A stretch of 30,095 nucleotides of DNA from an uncultured Porphyromonas sp. (GTDB lineage Bacteria; Bacteroidota; Bacteroidia; Bacteroidales; Porphyromonadaceae), in NCBI RefSeq assembly GCF_938039215.1, contig NZ_CALHVI010000013.1:1-30095 (forward strand), given 5' to 3'. Positions 1 to 7,968 of the stretch are shown here, in pieces. Position 1 is the stretch's first letter; each line of letters begins with the position of its first letter. The notes below the pieces were generated by a model. That model saw only the letters and a list, made by a program, of their open reading frames with translations, ran no database searches and was not told the DNA's origin. A program made the translations under genes and the position numbers.

Positions 1-64
1 GTAGGTCGGTGAGGCGACCCACAGTAGGTTTTTTCGGCGACCTACCGTAGGTCGTCAGAGCCCC
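1..64 (+). repeat. Intergenic palindromic repeat, copy 1 (cut by window start)
   Basis: This is the right-hand part of a ~100-bp repeat found seven times in the window. It shows the later half of the element: GACCCACAGTAGG, then a T-tract and CGGCGACCTACCGTAGGTCG. Its centre reads GGTCGGTGAGGCGACC and so lacks the GGTCGGTCGACCGACC palindrome of most other copies. It lies upstream of the promoter of the sigma-54 activator. Orientation is the same as copies 4 to 7. Confidence 0.85.
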
Positions 65-132
65 TCTTGAGTAGGGCGCTGGAGCAGGCTTGGGAAGAGG
101 GGGCTTGGGAAGCAGTAGTCAGTGAACTTGTG

Positions 133-140
133 TATCTTTG
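133..140 (+). promoter_or_regulatory. Bacteroidota-type promoter (-7 box TATCTTTG)
   Basis: TATCTTTG matches the TAnnTTTG -7 consensus of the Bacteroidota primary sigma factor. A TTG lies 25 nt upstream (105-107). Transcription would start near 147, giving a leader of under 20 nt before the ATG at 164. The -33 match is weak. Confidence 0.65.
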
Positions 141-163
141 TGCGACAAAATGACAGACTATAG

Positions 164-1468
164 ATGAGCATAGATATTCAGCAGATCAAGCATCGCTTTG
201 GGATCATCGGAAATAGTCCCTTGCTCGACCACGCTATCCGCACCGCCGTGCAGGTAGCTCCCACGGATATGTCCGTGCTCGTGATCGGGGAGAGTGGGGT
301 AGGGAAGGAGAACTTCCCCAAGATCATCCATCAGAATAGCGTCCGCAAGCACGGCCCTTATATAGCGGTGAACTGCGGGGCGATCCCTGAGGGGACGATC
401 GACTCCGAGCTCTTCGGGCATCTCAAGGGTTCCTTCACAGGAGCGATCACCGACCGCAAGGGGTACTTCCAAGAGGCTTCGGGTGGGACGATCTTCCTCG
501 ATGAGGTGGGTGAGCTCCCTCTCTCGACGCAGGCTCGTCTGCTGCGTGTGCTGGAGACGGGCGAATTTATCCCCGTCGGTGCTAGTCAAGCGCTCAAGAC
601 TGATGTGCGCATCGTCGCTGCGACGAATGTCAATCTGCAGGAAGCCGTCGAACGAGGTCGCTTCCGTGAGGACTTGCTCTTCCGACTCAATACGGTACCC
701 ATCGAAGTGCCCCCCTTGCGTAGTCGTCCGCAGGATATTCCCCTCCTCTTCCGCCTCTTCGCTTCGCTGAGTGCAGAGCGCTATCACATGCCTCCTCTTC
801 GTCTGACCCCCGAGGCGACGAAGCTCCTAGAGGCTTACCGTTGGCCTGGTAATATCCGTGAGCTACGCAATCTGACCGATCGTATCAGCGTCCTCGAGGA
901 GGAGCGTACGGTGACGGCAGAGACCGTCGAGCGCTACTTGCCTAAGGCTCCTACCATAGATTATCACCCCGCCCTCCGTCAGCAGGCTGTCCTTGGCGAA
1001 GAGGCTACTTCGTTCGCTAATGAGCGAGAGATCCTCTATCAAGTCCTCTTCGATATGAAGAAGGATATGGCTGAGATGAAGGGCCTCGTCGCTGGGATCA
1101 TGCGTGGCGATGTCAAGGTGCCTTCCACCGCCAAGCACGTAGACTATACGGCCGTAGACCCTCAGTCGGTGCATGTCTCCAAGGGGCTTAGCCACGGGGA
1201 GGACTTCCCAGGCTTCCTCGCTCACCCCGCTGATTATACCCCCGTGGAGGAGGTCGTCGAGCTCCATCCTACAGCCCGCCCCGCCATCGAGCATAGCGAG
1301 GTGTCGGACTTCGAGGAGCAACCCCTTTCGCTCGAAGAAGCGGAGCGCAGTATGATCCAAGCAGCTCTAGCTCGCCACGGAGGTCGCCGTCGTAAGGCGG
1401 CTGAAGATCTCAAGATCTCCGAACGTACCCTCTACCGTAAGATCAAGGAATATGGACTGGAAGAATAA
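164..1468 (+). CDS. Sigma-54-dependent transcriptional activator, no receiver domain
   Basis: This is an enhancer-binding protein of the NtrC family, 434 aa, that would use ATP hydrolysis to open sigma-54 promoters. Seen: Walker A GESGVGKE at residues 42-49, Walker B GGTIFLDEVGEL at 107-118, the arginine-finger region RFREDLLFRLN at 167-177, and a C-terminal Fis-type helix-turn-helix around 395-432 (ending ERTLYRKIKEYG). The AAA+ domain starts almost at the N-terminus, so there is no receiver or other sensory domain there. The sigma-54-contacting loop reads GSFTGA (89-94) rather than the usual GAFTGA. Residues ~265-390 form a long poorly conserved linker, possibly a ligand or protein contact region. 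The gene overlaps the start of the next gene by 17 nt and appears to lead an operon ending with secG. RpoN itself is encoded at 24583-26034. Family assignment is firm; target genes are unknown. Confidence 0.93.
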   Translation: MSIDIQQIKHRFGIIGNSPLLDHAIRTAVQVAPTDMSVLVIGESGVGKENFPKIIHQNSVRKHGPYIAVNCGAIPEGTIDSELFGHLKGSFTGAITDRKGYFQEASGGTIFLDEVGELPLSTQARLLRVLETGEFIPVGASQALKTDVRIVAATNVNLQEAVERGRFREDLLFRLNTVPIEVPPLRSRPQDIPLLFRLFASLSAERYHMPPLRLTPEATKLLEAYRWPGNIRELRNLTDRISVLEEERTVTAETVERYLPKAPTIDYHPALRQQAVLGEEATSFANEREILYQVLFDMKKDMAEMKGLVAGIMRGDVKVPSTAKHVDYTAVDPQSVHVSKGLSHGEDFPGFLAHPADYTPVEEVVELHPTARPAIEHSEVSDFEEQPLSLEEAERSMIQAALARHGGRRRKAAEDLKISERTLYRKIKEYGLEE

Positions 1469-1979
1469 GCTACATATAGTACTCATCTCGCTCCTGAGCT
1501 GTTTCGTCTTCTCTTGGGCAGGCTGTAGTATCAGCTACAGCCCCAATGGAGGTGCGCTCGACTACACTCAGCTCAAGACGATCTCCATCGGTGAGGTCAT
1601 CAACAAGGCACCCATCGTCTACCCGACCCTTGCTCCTACCTTCACGGAGAAGATCAAGGATTACTACATCAGCCGTACACGTCTAAGCCTCGTACCACAG
1701 GCGGGTGACCTCGAGCTCAACTGTACCATCACGGGCTACGATCTGACTCCGATGTCGGTCGGTCAAGATAACTTCGCCGAGCGAACCCTCTTCACGGTGA
1801 CCATGCAGGTGAAGTTCGTCAATCGAGTCAATGAGAAGGAGAGTTTTGATCGGAGCTTCAAGGCTTATCGAGACTTCCCCCGTAGTCAGCCCTTCGTCCA
1901 AGTGCAGGACGATCTCCTGAGAGAGATCACGGATGACCTACTGAAGCAGGTCTATAATGCGACTGTGGAGAACTGGTAG
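1452..1979 (+). CDS. lptE: LptE-like LPS-assembly lipoprotein
   Basis: A 175-aa lipoprotein predicted to be the outer-membrane partner of LptD in lipopolysaccharide export. Seen: a signal peptide with lipobox ending AGC, lipidated Cys at residue 25, then a SISYS start and a short alpha/beta domain typical of Bacteroidota LptE (TIS.GEV.N.AP...PTL...FTEKIKDYY). The start ATG at 1452 lies inside the end of the activator gene (17-nt overlap), which suggests translational coupling. Stop and the next start abut directly (TAGATG). Sequence identity in the LptE family is low, so the name rests on length, lipobox, motif pattern and the gene order activator-lptE-hypothetical-secG, which I recall from other Bacteroidales. 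Confidence 0.82.
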   Translation: MDWKNKLHIVLISLLSCFVFSWAGCSISYSPNGGALDYTQLKTISIGEVINKAPIVYPTLAPTFTEKIKDYYISRTRLSLVPQAGDLELNCTITGYDLTPMSVGQDNFAERTLFTVTMQVKFVNRVNEKESFDRSFKAYRDFPRSQPFVQVQDDLLREITDDLLKQVYNATVENW

Positions 1980-2645
1980 ATGACACGAGACGAACTCTAC
2001 GGCTATCTGGCCGATCCCAAGCGCCTAAGTGCTCAGACTCTAGAGCCCATCCGACAGCTCTATGAGTCTTATCCTTACTGCGCTCCCTTTGCCTTCCTCT
2101 ATCTATATAATCTGTCGTTGACCGATGATGTCCGCTATCCCTCGGAGCTGCGCCGACTCTCGGTCTTGCTCCCCGATCGGGAGCGACTCTTCCAGATGGT
2201 CGAGGGGGAGCGCCCCGCCTTTGCCACCCTGCCGCAGGAGGAAGCGGGAGAGGATGCGTTTGATCTGATCGATCACTTCCTCGAGGGAGCTCGCTCCTCG
2301 GGTGAGGATCTCCCAGATGCGCTCCATTTCGAAGGAGCGAGCGAAGCGATGGATTACTTCGCCGAGGAGGAGGCGCTTTCGCTGGTGGGCGAGGGACTGG
2401 ATCCGCTCCTAGAGCCACAGCCCGCTTCTCAGCCTGCTCTCCAGCCCCAGACGACCGAAGAGCCTGCCCCCGAAGAGCTGCTCTCAGAGACCCTCTCGAA
2501 GATCTATATTCAGCAGCAACATTATGATAAGGCGCTGAGGATCATTCGGTCACTGAGTTTGAATTATCCAGAGAAAAATCGTTTCTTTGCAGACCAGATA
2601 CGCTTCTTGGAGCGCCTAATCGAGCATAATAAATCCACAAACTAG
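1980..2645 (+). CDS. Conserved hypothetical protein with TPR-like C-terminus
   Basis: A 221-aa soluble protein without signal peptide or membrane segment. The N-terminal ~75 residues are helical and rich in Tyr and Leu (LYESYPYCAPFAFLYLYNL). A central acidic, Pro/Gln-rich stretch (~115-165) looks disordered. The last ~55 residues (ETLSKIYIQQQHYDKALRII) resemble one tetratricopeptide-type helical hairpin, usually a protein-binding unit. It starts on the base after the lptE stop and ends 8 nt before secG, so it is embedded in an envelope/secretion operon. I do not recognise a named function. A role in envelope assembly is only inferred from context. Confidence 0.8.
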   Translation: MTRDELYGYLADPKRLSAQTLEPIRQLYESYPYCAPFAFLYLYNLSLTDDVRYPSELRRLSVLLPDRERLFQMVEGERPAFATLPQEEAGEDAFDLIDHFLEGARSSGEDLPDALHFEGASEAMDYFAEEEALSLVGEGLDPLLEPQPASQPALQPQTTEEPAPEELLSETLSKIYIQQQHYDKALRIIRSLSLNYPEKNRFFADQIRFLERLIEHNKSTN

Positions 2646-2653
2646 TATAAGAC

Positions 2654-3046
2654 ATGTTTTACCTACTTACGGTACTGATCCTCGTAGCGTCCATCGCCTT
2701 GGTGCTGCTCGTCATCGTACAGAAGTCTAAGGGAGGCGGCCTCGCTTCACCCTTCGCTTCGACGAACAACATCATGGGGGTACGCAAGACGACCGACGTA
2801 CTAGAGAAGACTACTTGGTGGCTCTTCGGCATCGTCGCTGTGCTCTGTATCGTCTCTACTCACTTCCTCGGGACGGGTACGGACGCTGCAAGCAAGACCC
2901 AGCAGACCCTCGAGCAGAATGCAGCTAAGGGTGCTGCTCCTACGGCTCTGCCTGCCCTCGGTGGCGGTGCAGCTCCTCAAGGGCAGCCCGCTCCTGCAGC
3001 TCCTGCTACTACCAGCGAAGCTCCAGCAGAGACTCCCGCTAAGTAG
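2654..3046 (+). CDS. secG: Preprotein translocase subunit SecG
   Basis: Small inner-membrane subunit of the SecYEG channel, 130 aa. Seen: a first membrane helix (YLLTVLILVASIALVLLVIV), the SecG signature stretch QKSKGGGLASPFAS with the following conserved loop (NNIMGVRKTTDVLEKTTW), and a second membrane helix around residues 58-76. The C-terminal ~50 residues are an Ala/Pro/Thr-rich tail, longer than in E. coli SecG but common in Bacteroidota. It is last in its operon and is followed by a strong terminator at 3109-3160. Confidence 0.95.
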   Translation: MFYLLTVLILVASIALVLLVIVQKSKGGGLASPFASTNNIMGVRKTTDVLEKTTWWLFGIVAVLCIVSTHFLGTGTDAASKTQQTLEQNAAKGAAPTALPALGGGAAPQGQPAPAAPATTSEAPAETPAK

Positions 3047-3108
3047 TCTGCGAGCCCTAGCGCTCTCCCTTTAGATAAGAGAGAACGCTCGTGAGCCCTC
3101 CATCCATA

Positions 3109-3160
3109 CAGAGAGAAGGCATACACTCTAGCGATAGAGCGTATGCCTTCTCTCTTGTTT
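3109..3160 (+). terminator. Rho-independent terminator after secG
   Basis: A long stem pairs GAGAGAAGGCATAC (3111-3124) and CTCTA with TAGAG and GTATGCCTTCTCTC (3141-3154) around a GCGA loop, followed by TTGTTT. It closes the activator-lptE-hypothetical-secG operon. Confidence 0.9.
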
Positions 3161-3219
3161 GTGGGCTAGTCGTCTTCGCCCCTGATCGGGGGCGGATGTC
3201 GGATTAGTCTCAAGGGGTG

Positions 3220-3319
3220 AAAAAGAGACCTATGGTAGGTCGCCGAAAAAACCTACTGTGGGTCGGTCAACCGACCTACCGTAGGTCGCCGAGGCGACCC
3301 ACAGTAGGTTTCTTTTTGG
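3220..3319 (-). repeat. Intergenic palindromic repeat, copy 2 (inverted)
   Basis: Full copy in reverse orientation relative to copies 4 to 7. Read on the minus strand it starts CCAAAAAGAAACCTACTG and ends ACCATAGGTCTCTTTTT. Units 1 and 3 are exactly complementary over 17 bp. The core is GGTCGGTTGACCGACC on the minus strand, one base away from the perfect palindrome. It sits between the secG terminator and the rpsP promoter. Apart from this copy, the terminator and the promoter, I see nothing else in the 3047-3454 gap. Confidence 0.92.
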
Positions 3320-3396
3320 CCTGCTGTAGGGGGCGATTTCGCTAGACTATTCTCCGAGGGAATATCCACTAGACTAGAAGTTAAGCTTTTATTGCG

Positions 3397-3404
3397 TATC
3401 TTTG
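3397..3404 (+). promoter_or_regulatory. Promoter of rpsP (-7 box TATCTTTG)
   Basis: TATCTTTG followed by C matches the Bacteroidota -7 consensus exactly and lies 50 nt upstream of the rpsP start. No clear -33 TTG is visible at the spacing seen elsewhere in the window. Confidence 0.7.
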
Positions 3405-3454
3405 CACCCGACTAATGCAACGATGCAGAAGGTTCTAATTATTTTACCGATTTA

Positions 3455-3994
3455 ATGGCAACTAAAATCCGTTTACAGCGCCACGGTCGCAAGGCTTATG
3501 CCTTCTACAAGATCGTTATCGCTGACAGTAGAGCGCCACGAGATGGCAAGTTTATTGAGAAGATTGGTACCTACAACCCCAATACCAATCCTGCCACAGT
3601 AGATTTGGACTTCGAGCGCGCTTTGTATTGGCTCAACACTGGTGCCCAGCCTACGGACACCGCTCGTAGCATCCTCTCTCACGAAGGAGTACTGCTGAAG
3701 AAGCACCTCCTCGGTGGTGTAGCTAAGGGTGCCTTCGATCAGGCTACGGCAGATGCTAAGTTCGACGCTTGGAAGGCTAAGAAGGATGGTCTCCTCGGGA
3801 ACATCCGTGAAGGTCTCGCTAAGAGCAAGGCTGCTGCTGCTCAGGCTGCACTCGAAGCTGAGCAGGCTGCCAACAAGGCTAAGGCTGCCGCTGTAGCTGC
3901 TAAGAAGCTTGCCGAAGCTGAGGCTAAGGCTGCTGCTGAAGCTCCTGCAGAAGGCGAAGAAGCTCCAGCTCAGGAAGAAGCTGCAGCTGAATAA
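3455..3994 (+). CDS. rpsP: 30S ribosomal protein bS16 with C-terminal extension
   Basis: Ribosomal protein S16, an assembly protein of the 30S subunit. The N-terminal ~85 residues carry the family pattern (KIRLQRHGRK, YKIVIADSRAPRDGKFIEKIGTYNP, and GAQPTDT near 50-56). The protein is 179 aa, about twice the size of E. coli S16. The extra ~90 residues are rich in Ala, Lys and Glu and probably form a charged helix or disordered tail, as in many Bacteroidota. It has its own promoter and a strong downstream terminator, so it is probably transcribed alone. Confidence 0.97.
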   Translation: MATKIRLQRHGRKAYAFYKIVIADSRAPRDGKFIEKIGTYNPNTNPATVDLDFERALYWLNTGAQPTDTARSILSHEGVLLKKHLLGGVAKGAFDQATADAKFDAWKAKKDGLLGNIREGLAKSKAAAAQAALEAEQAANKAKAAAVAAKKLAEAEAKAAAEAPAEGEEAPAQEEAAAE

Positions 3995-4031
3995 GTCGAT
4001 CCTCGTCTCCGTATAGAGATGTCTCCGACAT

Positions 4032-4095
4032 AAAAATAGCGGACGCTCGTCCTTCACCTTACGAGGTGGAGCGATGAGCGTCCGCTTATTTTTTT
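4032..4095 (+). terminator. Terminator after rpsP
   Basis: AGCGGACGCTC pairs with GAGCGTCCGCT with further pairing inside the loop, followed by TTATTTTTTT. An A-run before the stem could let it work on the other strand too. Confidence 0.92.
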
Positions 4096-4170
4096 GTCTT
4101 CCATGTCATTATCCACTATTCACACTCACATCTTGGCTACCTCGTGTAGCCGTAAGCACACACAAAGCGT

Positions 4171-7100
4171 ATGAAGAAGTATCTACTTCGTCTCTTTACC
4201 TTCGCCTTGCTGGTCCTTGCTACTCCCGCTCTCTGGGCGCAGGTGACTACATCGGCGATCAACGGGACCATCACGGACCCCGCTACTAAAGAGGCTCTCA
4301 TTGGCGCCAGCGTTGTCGCCAAGCACCTGCCTACGGGGACTACCTATGGCGCTGTCACCAACGTCAAGGGGAACTTCAGCATTGTAGGTATGCGCCCAGG
4401 TGGCCCCTACACTCTGACTGTCTCCTATATCGGCTACCAGTCCGTGAAGCTCGAGAATATCCAGCTGGCTCTGGGCGAAACTGAGACTTTCAATGTAGAG
4501 CTCAAGGACGATACCAAGCAGATCACCTCGGTCGTCGTCACCGGCTCTAAGGGGAATAAGTTCAACGCTCAGAAGACGGGCGCTGGGTCTAACTTCTCCC
4601 GCCGTAATATCGAGCGTGTCCCTACCGTATCACGTAGCCTCATGGACATCGCTAAGCTCACCCCTCAGTCCAACGGGAGTGGCTCCTTCGCTGGGGCTAA
4701 TAGTCGCTTCAATAGCTTCCAGATCGACGGGGCTGTGAATAACGACGTATTCGGTCTCGGGGCTTCAGGGAAGAATGCGATCTCGCTCGAAGCTATCGAC
4801 GCTCTTCAGGTCGTCATCGCTCCCTTCGATGTCCGTCAGTCGGGCTTCACGGGTGGCGGTATGAACGCCATCACCAAGTCAGGGACGAATACCTTCCACG
4901 GATCGGTCTACGACTACTATCACAACCAGGACTTCTACGGCACGACTGCCGGTAAGGATGTCAAGGTGCGTAAGAAGCTCGACAAGCAGTATGAGAATAC
5001 GGTCGGCTTCACGCTCGGCGGTCCTATCGTCAAGGACAAGCTCTTCTTCTTCGCCAACGGTGAGTATGTCAAGCAGGTGAACCCTTCGACCTACATCCCA
5101 GGGGAAGAGAACTCTAAGATCACCAAGGAAGAAGCTGAAAAGGTAGAGGCTAAGCTCAAGGAACTAGGCTACGACGGTGGTGGGTACACCTCTCGCAGCA
5201 TCCCTAGCGAAACCTTTAAGGGGCTGCTTCGTCTGGACTGGAACATCAACGATGCTCACCGTCTGACGCTGCGCTACAGCCACATCGACGACAAGCCTTA
5301 TATCTTCAGCAATAGCCCAACGCGTGTCAAGTTCTACAACACGGGCTACTTCAAGAGAAGCGTCACCAACACCATCGTAGCTGAGCTCAACTCCAAGCTC
5401 ACCTCTACGCTCTCCAACGAGCTTCGTGTGAGCTACAGTGGTATCCGTGACAAGCGCTCCTTCAACGGCAAGCCCTTCCCCTTCGTCTCCATCGACCTCG
5501 GGAACAGCCGTCAGATCCAAGCTGGTGTCGACCAGTACACGCCAGCGAACGAACTCGATCAGGACATCTACTCCCTGAGCAACAACCTCATGCTCAACCT
5601 CGGGGACCATACCCTGACCTTCGGGACGCACAACGAGTTCTTCCGCATGCGCAATCTCTTTATCGCGAACCTCTACGGAAGCTATGAGTACCGTGACCGC
5701 GTCGTCGGTAAGGATGCGCAGGGTAAGAACATCATCCGCAACGGGATCGATGACTTCCTCGCTATCGGTACCCCTCTGGAAGTAGGTCCATCAAACTTCT
5801 ACCTCTCTTCAGTCAATACTGCTGTCACGGGTGTAGATCGCTGGGCTCCTGTCTTCCACGCTGGTCAGCTTGGCTTCTATGCGCAGGATGACTGGAAGGT
5901 CAACTCAAAGCTGCGCCTGACTTACGGTCTGCGTGTCGATATGCCTTTCTTCATCGAGCGTCCTACGGCCAACGATGCCTTCAACAACTCCGACATCGCT
6001 AAGCAGTATGGGGTCAAGAATCACTACCTACCTCCTCTGCGTCCGCTCTTCTCTCCTCGTCTAGGCTTCCGCTATACTATCGACGAGCAGGGCCGCTACA
6101 TGCTCCGTGGGGGTACGGGTGTCTTCACCGGACGTGTACCCTTCGTATGGATCTCGAATAGCTTCTCCAACAGTGGTATCGAGTACGCTCGTACGGCTCG
6201 CTTCAAGAAGGATGCGAACGACAACGTACGCTTCGCTGCTGATCCTACTTCTCCTAGATTCCAAGCCAACGCACAACCAGGATCCAGTGAGATCGATATG
6301 GTTGGCTCCGACTTCTCTTACCCACAGGTTTGGCGCTCGAGCCTCGCTTTCGAAGCTCGTCTACCTTGGGGGATCCGTGGTACCCTCGAAGGGATGTACA
6401 CGAAGACCCTCAATAATATCCGCTACCAGGATCTAGGGCTGAAGAAGACCTCTGAGATCGTCTATTCCTCTGGAGAAGTACGTCCTGTCTACACCCGTCA
6501 GGAAGGGAATAAGTACTCTAACCTCATTCTGCTGAGCAACTCCAACAAGGGGTATAGCTACAACATCACCGCTACCCTGAGCAAGGACTTTGGTCATGGG
6601 CTGGATGCTTCGATCGCTTACACCTTCGGCGAATCTAAGGTCGCTAACGACGGGCTTTCTTCGCAGGCTGCTTCGAACTGGAAGTACAACTACTCTACCG
6701 ATATCAACGGGGATGAGCTCTACTACTCCAACTTCGACATGCGTCACCGCTTCGTCGGGCAGCTCAACTACCGCGTCGAGTATGCTAAGCACTTCGCTAC
6801 GACGATCGGTCTGATCTACAACGGTCAGTCAGGTCCTCGCTACTCCATCCTCTCCTACACGGACCTCAACGGGGATGGTGAGCGCAACGACCTAGCTTAC
6901 CTGCCTGAGAAGGCTACTACGGACAAGCGCTCGGCTATGAGCTACGAAGACTTCCTGGCTAAGAACCCAGACATCGCAGCTTACAAGGGTAAGATCGTCC
7001 CTCGCAATGCGCTCATGGCTCCCTTCATTCATAAGTTCGACCTCCACTTTGCTCAGGACTTCTTCCTCCAAGTATCGGGCAAGCGTCACACCCTCCAGCT

Positions 7101-7296
7101 CAATGCCGACATCATCAACGTAGGCAATCTGCTGAACCGTGGCTGGGGTATGGAGCCTTACATCAACTACAGCAGCATCACTCCTATCTCAGGGGCAAAC
7201 TCAGATACCTTCTCTATCTCCACGCCTAATCCTTGGACGTATGGTGATATCTCCTCTCGCTGGAGAGCTCAGGTGGGTATCAAGTACACCTTCTAG
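4171..7296 (+). CDS. TonB-dependent receptor with carboxypeptidase-regulatory-like domain (Oar-like)
   Basis: A 1041-aa outer-membrane protein, probably a TonB-dependent transporter or adhesin-like receptor. Seen: signal peptide (MKKYLLRLFTFALLVLATPA, cleavage near WAQ), a CarboxypepD-reg-like beta-sandwich at about 28-115 (INGTITDPATKEALIGASV, later YIGYQSVKLENI), a VVVTG stretch, a plug-like region around 140-260, and a long beta-barrel rich in aromatic and Asn residues ending in the outer-membrane signature YTF. The overall layout matches the Oar-like group rather than SusC, and no SusD partner follows. It lies between strong terminators and is probably monocistronic. The substrate cannot be read from sequence. 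Confidence 0.92.
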   Translation: MKKYLLRLFTFALLVLATPALWAQVTTSAINGTITDPATKEALIGASVVAKHLPTGTTYGAVTNVKGNFSIVGMRPGGPYTLTVSYIGYQSVKLENIQLALGETETFNVELKDDTKQITSVVVTGSKGNKFNAQKTGAGSNFSRRNIERVPTVSRSLMDIAKLTPQSNGSGSFAGANSRFNSFQIDGAVNNDVFGLGASGKNAISLEAIDALQVVIAPFDVRQSGFTGGGMNAITKSGTNTFHGSVYDYYHNQDFYGTTAGKDVKVRKKLDKQYENTVGFTLGGPIVKDKLFFFANGEYVKQVNPSTYIPGEENSKITKEEAEKVEAKLKELGYDGGGYTSRSIPSETFKGLLRLDWNINDAHRLTLRYSHIDDKPYIFSNSPTRVKFYNTGYFKRSVTNTIVAELNSKLTSTLSNELRVSYSGIRDKRSFNGKPFPFVSIDLGNSRQIQAGVDQYTPANELDQDIYSLSNNLMLNLGDHTLTFGTHNEFFRMRNLFIANLYGSYEYRDRVVGKDAQGKNIIRNGIDDFLAIGTPLEVGPSNFYLSSVNTAVTGVDRWAPVFHAGQLGFYAQDDWKVNSKLRLTYGLRVDMPFFIERPTANDAFNNSDIAKQYGVKNHYLPPLRPLFSPRLGFRYTIDEQGRYMLRGGTGVFTGRVPFVWISNSFSNSGIEYARTARFKKDANDNVRFAADPTSPRFQANAQPGSSEIDMVGSDFSYPQVWRSSLAFEARLPWGIRGTLEGMYTKTLNNIRYQDLGLKKTSEIVYSSGEVRPVYTRQEGNKYSNLILLSNSNKGYSYNITATLSKDFGHGLDASIAYTFGESKVANDGLSSQAASNWKYNYSTDINGDELYYSNFDMRHRFVGQLNYRVEYAKHFATTIGLIYNGQSGPRYSILSYTDLNGDGERNDLAYLPEKATTDKRSAMSYEDFLAKNPDIAAYKGKIVPRNALMAPFIHKFDLHFAQDFFLQVSGKRHTLQLNADIINVGNLLNRGWGMEPYINYSSITPISGANSDTFSISTPNPWTYGDISSRWRAQVGIKYTF

Positions 7297-7327
7297 AGAC
7301 ACGGGCCCACACGGGCTTAGCTAAGAC

Positions 7328-7372
7328 CCACGGGGCAGATCTCCTATCTGGAGGTCTGCCCCGTGTCCGTTT
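7328..7372 (+). terminator. Terminator after the TonB-dependent receptor
   Basis: CACGGGGCAG..CTCC pairs with GGAG..CTGCCCCGTG, followed by TCCGTTTG. The U-tract is short but the stem is very stable. Confidence 0.85.
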
Positions 7373-7438
7373 GTGGAGGGTCTGTCGCTTGGGTAGGGGA
7401 GCTGTGCCTGTGTAAGGGCAAGAAGGAAGGGGCCGCAA

Positions 7439-7515
7439 GCACTACTGTTGCCTCCCGAGAGGCACTACTGGAGACCCCGAGGAGGTAGCAGTAGTGCCCC
7501 TCGGGTGTTGCTTTT
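7439..7515 (+). other. Hairpin cluster with two mutually exclusive stems
   Basis: Arm A (7439-7455, GCACTACTGTTGCCTCC) pairs fully with 7481-7497 (15 Watson-Crick pairs and 2 G-U). Arm B (7454-7470, CCCGAGAGGCACTACTG) pairs with 7489-7505 with one mismatch. Both stems use 7489-7497, so only one can form. A TTGCTTTT follows. It lies in the 7373-7968 gap between the receptor and the outer-membrane operon. It may be a second terminator, an attenuator or a small RNA; no promoter is visible directly upstream. The rest of this gap holds only the promoter at 7779. Confidence 0.6.
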
Positions 7516-7778
7516 AGGAGCATTTCGGGAGTTGCCCTCTTGCCCAGATAAGGCTTATCCTTTTGCCTTTATTGGATCCAACGAGAGTTTAGGCCTCCTT
7601 TATCTAAGGTGTGTTGCTTAAGGAATAGAAGGGAAAAGAAGGGGATTTCCTTGCCTTATGCCTTTGGGCTAGTCTTTGCTTTTCCTGGCATTCTCCATGG
7701 AGGAAGCCTTCGTTTCTCCATGGGTGAGTATTCTCTATCAGTATGGTTTAGGGGGAGGGAGGAGTGGTGTAAATTTTA

Positions 7779-7786
7779 TATCTTTG
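7779..7786 (+). promoter_or_regulatory. Promoter of the outer-membrane operon (-7 box TATCTTTG)
   Basis: TATCTTTG at this position would give a leader of about 175 nt before the ATG at 7969. No clear -33 element is visible; the upstream sequence is G-rich (GGGGGAGGGAGGAG). Confidence 0.6.
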
Positions 7787-7968
7787 TTGTAGATTTTTAC
7801 ACGAGAGAAGTGGTTTCTTAGGGCAAAGGTTGCCCTTGTACCTGCTGATCTCACTTAAGGCCAAATAATAATATCACAGCGAGAAGGGTTCTACCTTAGG
7901 CCCTTTGTAGACTCCATCAGCTTGCTTCGGCGAGCTTCTCGATGTATAATCCGCTAAACAAATAGAAT

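Noticed and set aside
863..1360. 165-aa frame opposite the sigma-54 activator
   Set aside because: Antisense to a well-supported gene, with no family pattern.
3473..4057. 194-aa Ser/Leu-rich frame opposite rpsP
   Set aside because: Its Ser/Leu runs are the complement of the Ala/Glu/Lys-coding tail of S16.
7609..7821. 70-aa open frame upstream of the OmpA operon
   Set aside because: It spans the -7 box at 7779, has no family pattern, and its composition looks like translated non-coding DNA.
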